DNA from: Gammaproteobacteria bacterium RBG_16_57_12
GTDB taxonomy: Bacteria > Pseudomonadota > Gammaproteobacteria > RBG-16-57-12
Assembly: GCA_001801365.1 (NCBI GenBank)
Contig: MGXL01000045.1
Location: forward strand, 3,356-12,396
Reading direction: 5' to 3'
DNA length: 9,041 nucleotides
Numbering within the stretch: position 1 is the stretch's first letter; every line of letters begins with the position of its first letter. Below, piece after piece: positions 5,999 to 9,041 of this stretch. Position numbers and translations under genes: made by a program. The notes beneath the pieces were generated by a model that made no database searches, was not told where the DNA came from, and was given only the letters and a program-made list of their open reading frames with translations.

Positions 5999-6043
5999 TG
6001 GGAGAAAGTGGGCAGAAATGGCGTATTTGGGTGCGAGGGTGGT
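5999..6043 (+). promoter_or_regulatory. MraZ box array in the mraZ leader
   Basis: Repeats of TGGG occur at 5999-6002, 6009-6012, 6019-6022 (TGGC), 6028-6031 and, degenerate, 6040-6043 (TGGT). The first four are spaced 10, 10 and 9 bases apart, one helical turn each, so they lie on one face of the DNA. E. coli MraZ binds TGGG repeats of this kind between the promoter and mraZ to repress the dcw cluster. The last repeat overlaps the GGTGG ribosome-binding site of mraZ. Confidence 0.8.
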
Positions 6044-6048
6044 GAAAA

Positions 6049-6504
6049 TTGTTCCGCGGGGTTAATGCAATCAATCTGGATGCCAAGGGCCGTCTGGCGA
6101 TTCCGGCGCGTTATCGTCAGCGTCTGCAGGAATGCTGTGACAACCAGCTGGTGATTACCGTGGACAGGGACAACTGCCTGCTGGTCTATCCGCTGCAGGA
6201 ATGGATAGAGGTCGAGCATAAGCTGTCCAAGCTTCCCAGCCTGAACAAACAGGCCCGCCTGCTCCAGCGCCTGGTCATCGGTCATGCCACTGAATGCGAG
6301 CTCGATAGTCATGGGCGCGTCTTACTGCCCCCGATGCTGCGCGGGTTCGCCAAAATCGACAAGCATGCGGTACTGATCGGACAGGGAAACAAGTTCGAGC
6401 TGTGGGATGAACAGGCCTGGAATACATTGCGTGATCAGTGGTTGAGTGAGGAACAGGAAGGCGACATTGAGTTACCGCCTGAGATGGAACATCTCTCACT
6501 GTAA
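6049..6504 (+). CDS. mraZ: MraZ, transcriptional repressor of the dcw cluster
   Basis: Encodes 151 residues (E. coli has 152) with two SpoVT-AbrB DNA-binding repeats. Each has the DxxxR signature: NLDAKGRLAIPARY (Asp11, Arg15) and ELDSHGRVLLPPMLR (Asp86, Arg90). GQGNKFELWD (111-120) is also characteristic. MraZ forms a ring-shaped oligomer that binds repeated TGGG boxes upstream of its own gene and represses mraZ and the genes behind it. The start is TTG: TTG-TTC-CGC-GGG gives the invariant family N-terminus MFRG, and GGTGG lies about six bases upstream. There is no ATG or GTG nearby that keeps this N-terminus. The rare start codon may hold MraZ levels low. rsmH begins six bases after the stop codon. 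Confidence 0.96.
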   Translation: MFRGVNAINLDAKGRLAIPARYRQRLQECCDNQLVITVDRDNCLLVYPLQEWIEVEHKLSKLPSLNKQARLLQRLVIGHATECELDSHGRVLLPPMLRGFAKIDKHAVLIGQGNKFELWDEQAWNTLRDQWLSEEQEGDIELPPEMEHLSL

Positions 6505-6510
6505 CCGGCG

Positions 6511-7446
6511 ATGGCGGAAATAGTTGCTCACCTGCCGGTCCTGCTGGAAGAGGCGCTCGAAGGGCTGAAGATAAAAGAAAACGGTATCTATATAGACGGT
6601 ACCTTTGGCCGGGGAGGCCATTCCGGCGCCATCCTGGCGCAGCTTGGGGAGGAGGGGCAGTTATTGGGGATCGATAAAGATCCTGAGGCGGTCCGGGCCG
6701 CACAAACCCGGTTTGGCGGTGATAATCGCTTTGCGATTGTCCAGGGAACTTTTGCCGCCATCAAAAACCACGCCGTCAACCGGTGGTGGCTGGGCAAGGT
6801 GGATGGCATCCTGCTCGATCTGGGCGTTTCTTCTCCTCAACTGGATGACAGTAACCGGGGATTCAGCTTCCGGTTGGAGGGTCCCCTGGATATGCGCATG
6901 GATTTCACGTCGGGCATGAGCGCGGCGCACTGGCTGGCGCAGGCCGCTGAGCGCGAGATCGCCGAGGTATTGCGTGAATATGGCGAAGAACGGTTTGCCA
7001 GGCGGATTGCGCGCGCGATTGTCGCGGCACGCCAGGAGTCACCCATCGTGACCACGCTGCGGCTGGCCGAGATTGTGCGCCAGGCCAATCCGGCCTGGGA
7101 GCGCGACAAGGATCCGGCGACACGCAGTTTTCAGGCGATCCGCATCTTCATTAACAGTGAGCTGGAAGATCTGGAGATCGCCCTGGCGCAGGCGCTCGAG
7201 GTGCTCGGACCGGGCGGCAGGCTGGCGGTGATCAGCTTTCATTCACTGGAGGATCGCATCGTCAAGCGCTTCATGCGCGCGCAGTCGCGCGGGGATGAAT
7301 TTCCGCCCGATTTGCCGGTCAGACATGCACAGCTCAACCCGCGTCTGCAGCTCGTGGGCAAGGCGATACGGCCGGGCGAGGCGGAACTGGCCCGCAATCC
7401 GCGGGCGCGCAGCGCGGTGTTGCGCATCGCGGAGAAACTGTCATGA
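6511..7446 (+). CDS. rsmH: RsmH (MraW), 16S rRNA (cytosine-1402-N4)-methyltransferase
   Basis: Encodes 311 residues, the usual length (E. coli 313). It N4-methylates C1402 of 16S rRNA with SAM. Visible motifs: [10 protein letters not shown] (7-16), SAM-binding loop [10 protein letters not shown] (29-38), GIDKD (53-57), [10 protein letters not shown] (103-112), GPLDMRMD (124-131), [12 protein letters not shown] (156-167), [12 protein letters not shown] (201-212), [12 protein letters not shown] (241-252) and [10 protein letters not shown] (296-305). The region between about 110 and 215 is the helical insertion domain typical of the family. No strong ribosome-binding site precedes the ATG; the six-base gap to mraZ suggests translational coupling. 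The stop overlaps the ftsL start (ATGA). With RsmI from the same window, it completes the m4Cm1402 modification. Confidence 0.97.
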   Translation: MAEIVAHLPVLLEEALEGLKIKENGIYIDGTFGRGGHSGAILAQLGEEGQLLGIDKDPEAVRAAQTRFGGDNRFAIVQGTFAAIKNHAVNRWWLGKVDGILLDLGVSSPQLDDSNRGFSFRLEGPLDMRMDFTSGMSAAHWLAQAAEREIAEVLREYGEERFARRIARAIVAARQESPIVTTLRLAEIVRQANPAWERDKDPATRSFQAIRIFINSELEDLEIALAQALEVLGPGGRLAVISFHSLEDRIVKRFMRAQSRGDEFPPDLPVRHAQLNPRLQLVGKAIRPGEAELARNPRARSAVLRIAEKLS

Positions 7447-7712
7447 GGGCGCAAGTCCTCGGGAGCGTGGTGCTGGCGGTGGCGGTATTCGGTTCGGCCC
7501 TGGGCGTGGTGTACGTCAAGCACCAGAGCCGCAAATTGTTTGTAGAGCTGGAGGGGCTGCAAGCAGCCCGGGATCAGATGAATGTGGAATGGGGACAGTT
7601 GCAGCTTGAACAGAGCACGCTGGTCACCCATGGCAATATCGAGCGCATTGCCCGTACCCGTCTGGGGATGGAGTTGCCGGAGAATAACAAGGTGGTAATA
7701 GTCGGACCATGA
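7443..7712 (+). CDS. ftsL: FtsL, cell division protein
   Basis: Encodes 89 residues in the FtsL plan: a very short cytoplasmic tail, one membrane span (about 5-24, [20 protein letters not shown]) and a periplasmic coiled coil (about 30-60) containing [13 protein letters not shown], then [14 protein letters not shown]. The last two segments are the best-conserved parts of the family. FtsL joins FtsB and FtsQ and activates FtsWI for septal peptidoglycan synthesis. The cytoplasmic tail is shorter than in E. coli (121 residues overall). The start overlaps the rsmH stop by four bases with GGAG upstream, and the stop overlaps the ftsI start, so all three genes are translationally linked. The assignment rests on position as well as sequence, because FtsL is poorly conserved. 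Confidence 0.94.
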   Translation: MRAQVLGSVVLAVAVFGSALGVVYVKHQSRKLFVELEGLQAARDQMNVEWGQLQLEQSTLVTHGNIERIARTRLGMELPENNKVVIVGP

Positions 7713-9041
7713 CGACGGGTAAACTTCACGGTTTTTCAGCCCGACGCCTGCTGTTGCTGGCGCTGTTGCTGGTCATTGCCGCGCTGTTGTTGAGCCGGGC
7801 GACCTATCTGCAATTGATCAACAAGGATTTTCTGCAGGAGGAAGGTGCGGCACGCCATCTGCGCGTGGTTACGGTGGCGGCGCATCGTGGCATGATCACC
7901 GATCGCAATGGCGAACCGCTGGCGGTCAGCACCCCGGTGGATTCGGTCTGGGTCAATCCCAAGGAGTTGATAGCCGAACGCAGCAGCTGGCCGCGTCTGG
8001 CAAAACTGCTGGATATCAAGATCAGTCATCTGGAGCGCCTGCTGGCGGTGCGCCGGGACAAGGAATTCGTCTATGTGCGTCGCCACGTGCCCCCGGAGCT
8101 GGCGGCCAGGGTCATGGACTTGAACATCCCCGGTGTTTCCCTGCAGCGTGAATACAAGCGTTACTATCCTGACGGTGAAGTCGCGGCTCATGTGGTCGGC
8201 TTTACCAATGTGGATGATGTCGGCCAGGAAGGCATTGAGCTCGGCTACGATGACAGTCTGCGCAGCCAGCCGGGCGCCAAGCGTGTGATTCGCGACCGTC
8301 TGGGGCGGGTGATTGAAGACGTGGAAAACATCCGCCAGGCCAAGCCGGGCAGGGATCTGGCGCTGAGCATCGACCGGCGTCTGCAATATCTGGCCTATCG
8401 GGAGCTCATGGCCGGGGTGGTTCGACACAAGGCCAGCGCCGGTTCCGCCGTGATACTGGATGCGCAAACCGGCGAGGTGCTGGCTATGGTGAGCCAGCCG
8501 GCCTTCAATCCCAACAACCGCGGCGAGTACTCCGTTGATCATTTCCGCAACCGCGCCGTGACCGATGTATTCGAGCCGGGTTCCACCATCAAGCCGTTCA
8601 CGGTGGCGGCGGCACTGCAAACCGGCCGCTTCCGCCCCACCACGGTGATTGACACCAGCCCCGGCTTTTACAAGGTCGGCGGCGGTGTGGTCAGGGACGT
8701 GCACAATTACGGCGCCATCGATATCACGACAGTGATCCAGAAATCCAGCAATGTCGGCGCCAGCAAGCTGGCGCTGGCAGTCAAGCCCGAAGCCCTGTGG
8801 GAGATACTGGCCCGCTCGGGATTCGGCAATAGCACCGGCAGCGGATTTCCGGGTGAGAGCAGCGGATTGCTGAATTCATATCAGCGCTGGCGCGAATTCG
8901 AACGGGCCACCCTGTCCTTCGGTTATGGCATGTCGGTGACCCCATTGCAATTGGCGGAGTCCTACACCGTTTTTGCCAATAGCGGCCAGCGGCCGCCGGT
9001 GAGTTTTGTACCGGTCAGTGCGGAGCTGGCGCAGCGTCAGT
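7709..9041 (+). CDS. ftsI: FtsI (PBP3), septal peptidoglycan transpeptidase, 3' end cut by window edge
   Basis: The frame is open from the ATG at 7709 to the window end, 444 codons of a protein usually near 570-590 residues. A short cytoplasmic tail with Arg12-Arg13 precedes one membrane span (about 14-31). The PBP dimerisation region follows, with HRGMITDRNGEPLAVS and the downstream GQEGIELGYDDSL. The transpeptidase domain starts near ASAGSAVILDAQTGEVLAM. The catalytic motif STIK is present (Ser292 the acylated serine, Lys295), as is SSN (346-348). The third motif, KTG, would lie beyond the window. FtsI crosslinks septal peptidoglycan as partner of FtsW, activated by FtsQLB, and is a target of beta-lactams. 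It overlaps the ftsL stop by four bases. The 322-residue opposite-strand frame inside it (7736-8704) is an antisense shadow. Confidence 0.97.
   Translation, partial: MTTGKLHGFSARRLLLLALLLVIAALLLSRATYLQLINKDFLQEEGAARHLRVVTVAAHRGMITDRNGEPLAVSTPVDSVWVNPKELIAERSSWPRLAKLLDIKISHLERLLAVRRDKEFVYVRRHVPPELAARVMDLNIPGVSLQREYKRYYPDGEVAAHVVGFTNVDDVGQEGIELGYDDSLRSQPGAKRVIRDRLGRVIEDVENIRQAKPGRDLALSIDRRLQYLAYRELMAGVVRHKASAGSAVILDAQTGEVLAMVSQPAFNPNNRGEYSVDHFRNRAVTDVFEPGSTIKPFTVAAALQTGRFRPTTVIDTSPGFYKVGGGVVRDVHNYGAIDITTVIQKSSNVGASKLALAVKPEALWEILARSGFGNSTGSGFPGESSGLLNSYQRWREFERATLSFGYGMSVTPLQLAESYTVFANSGQRPPVSFVPVSAELAQRQ

Noticed and set aside
7736..8704. 322-codon open frame on the minus strand
   Set aside because: It is the antisense of ftsI, whose motifs STIK and SSN and operon overlaps are certain; the frame has no ribosome-binding site or recognisable domain.

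Overview
The window looks like the chromosome of a GC-rich gammaproteobacterium outside the Enterobacterales. The evidence is an LpoA homologue (a gammaproteobacterial lipoprotein), a type A RNase P RNA of gammaproteobacterial form, and the order lpoA / rsmI / rnpB / mraZ-rsmH-ftsL-ftsI. From memory, Pseudomonas has the same order. The genus cannot be read from the sequence. No IS element, CRISPR array, tRNA or integrase was seen.

Layout. (1) 59-3109, minus strand: an envelope operon read lpoA -> yraN -> dolP (PBP1A activator lipoprotein, UPF0102 nuclease-like protein, BON-domain outer-membrane lipoprotein). It starts from a good sigma70-type promoter that overlaps the start of the divergent gene rsmI. 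The diaA/gmhA-like gene that sits between yraN and dolP in E. coli is absent. Positions 1-58 hold no resolvable gene. (2) 3169-4020, plus: rsmI, a 16S rRNA methyltransferase. (3) About 4103-4459, plus: rnpB, behind a perfect extended -10 element. (4) 4520-5657, plus: a two-gene Xre/MbcA-type antitoxin and RES-domain toxin cassette whose own promoter is overlaid by a near-perfect palindrome. (5) 5658-6048: a 391-base gap with a strong hairpin, a possible frameshifted gene remnant, an AT-rich stretch with two palindromes, a near-consensus promoter and a row of MraZ boxes. (6) 6049-9041, plus: the start of the division and cell wall (dcw) cluster: mraZ, rsmH, ftsL and an ftsI cut by the right edge.

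How the genes fit together. Most of the window serves envelope growth and division: LpoA activates PBP1A, DolP supports outer-membrane integrity, FtsL and FtsI act in septal peptidoglycan synthesis, and MraZ represses the dcw promoter. A second theme is RNA: RsmI and RsmH add the 2'-O-methyl and N4-methyl groups to the same nucleotide, C1402 of 16S rRNA, and rnpB makes the catalytic RNA of RNase P. The accessory part is the Xre-RES toxin-antitoxin pair, lodged between the essential rnpB and the essential dcw operon. The families are all known. The least explained sequence is the remnant and the palindromes in 5658-5960.
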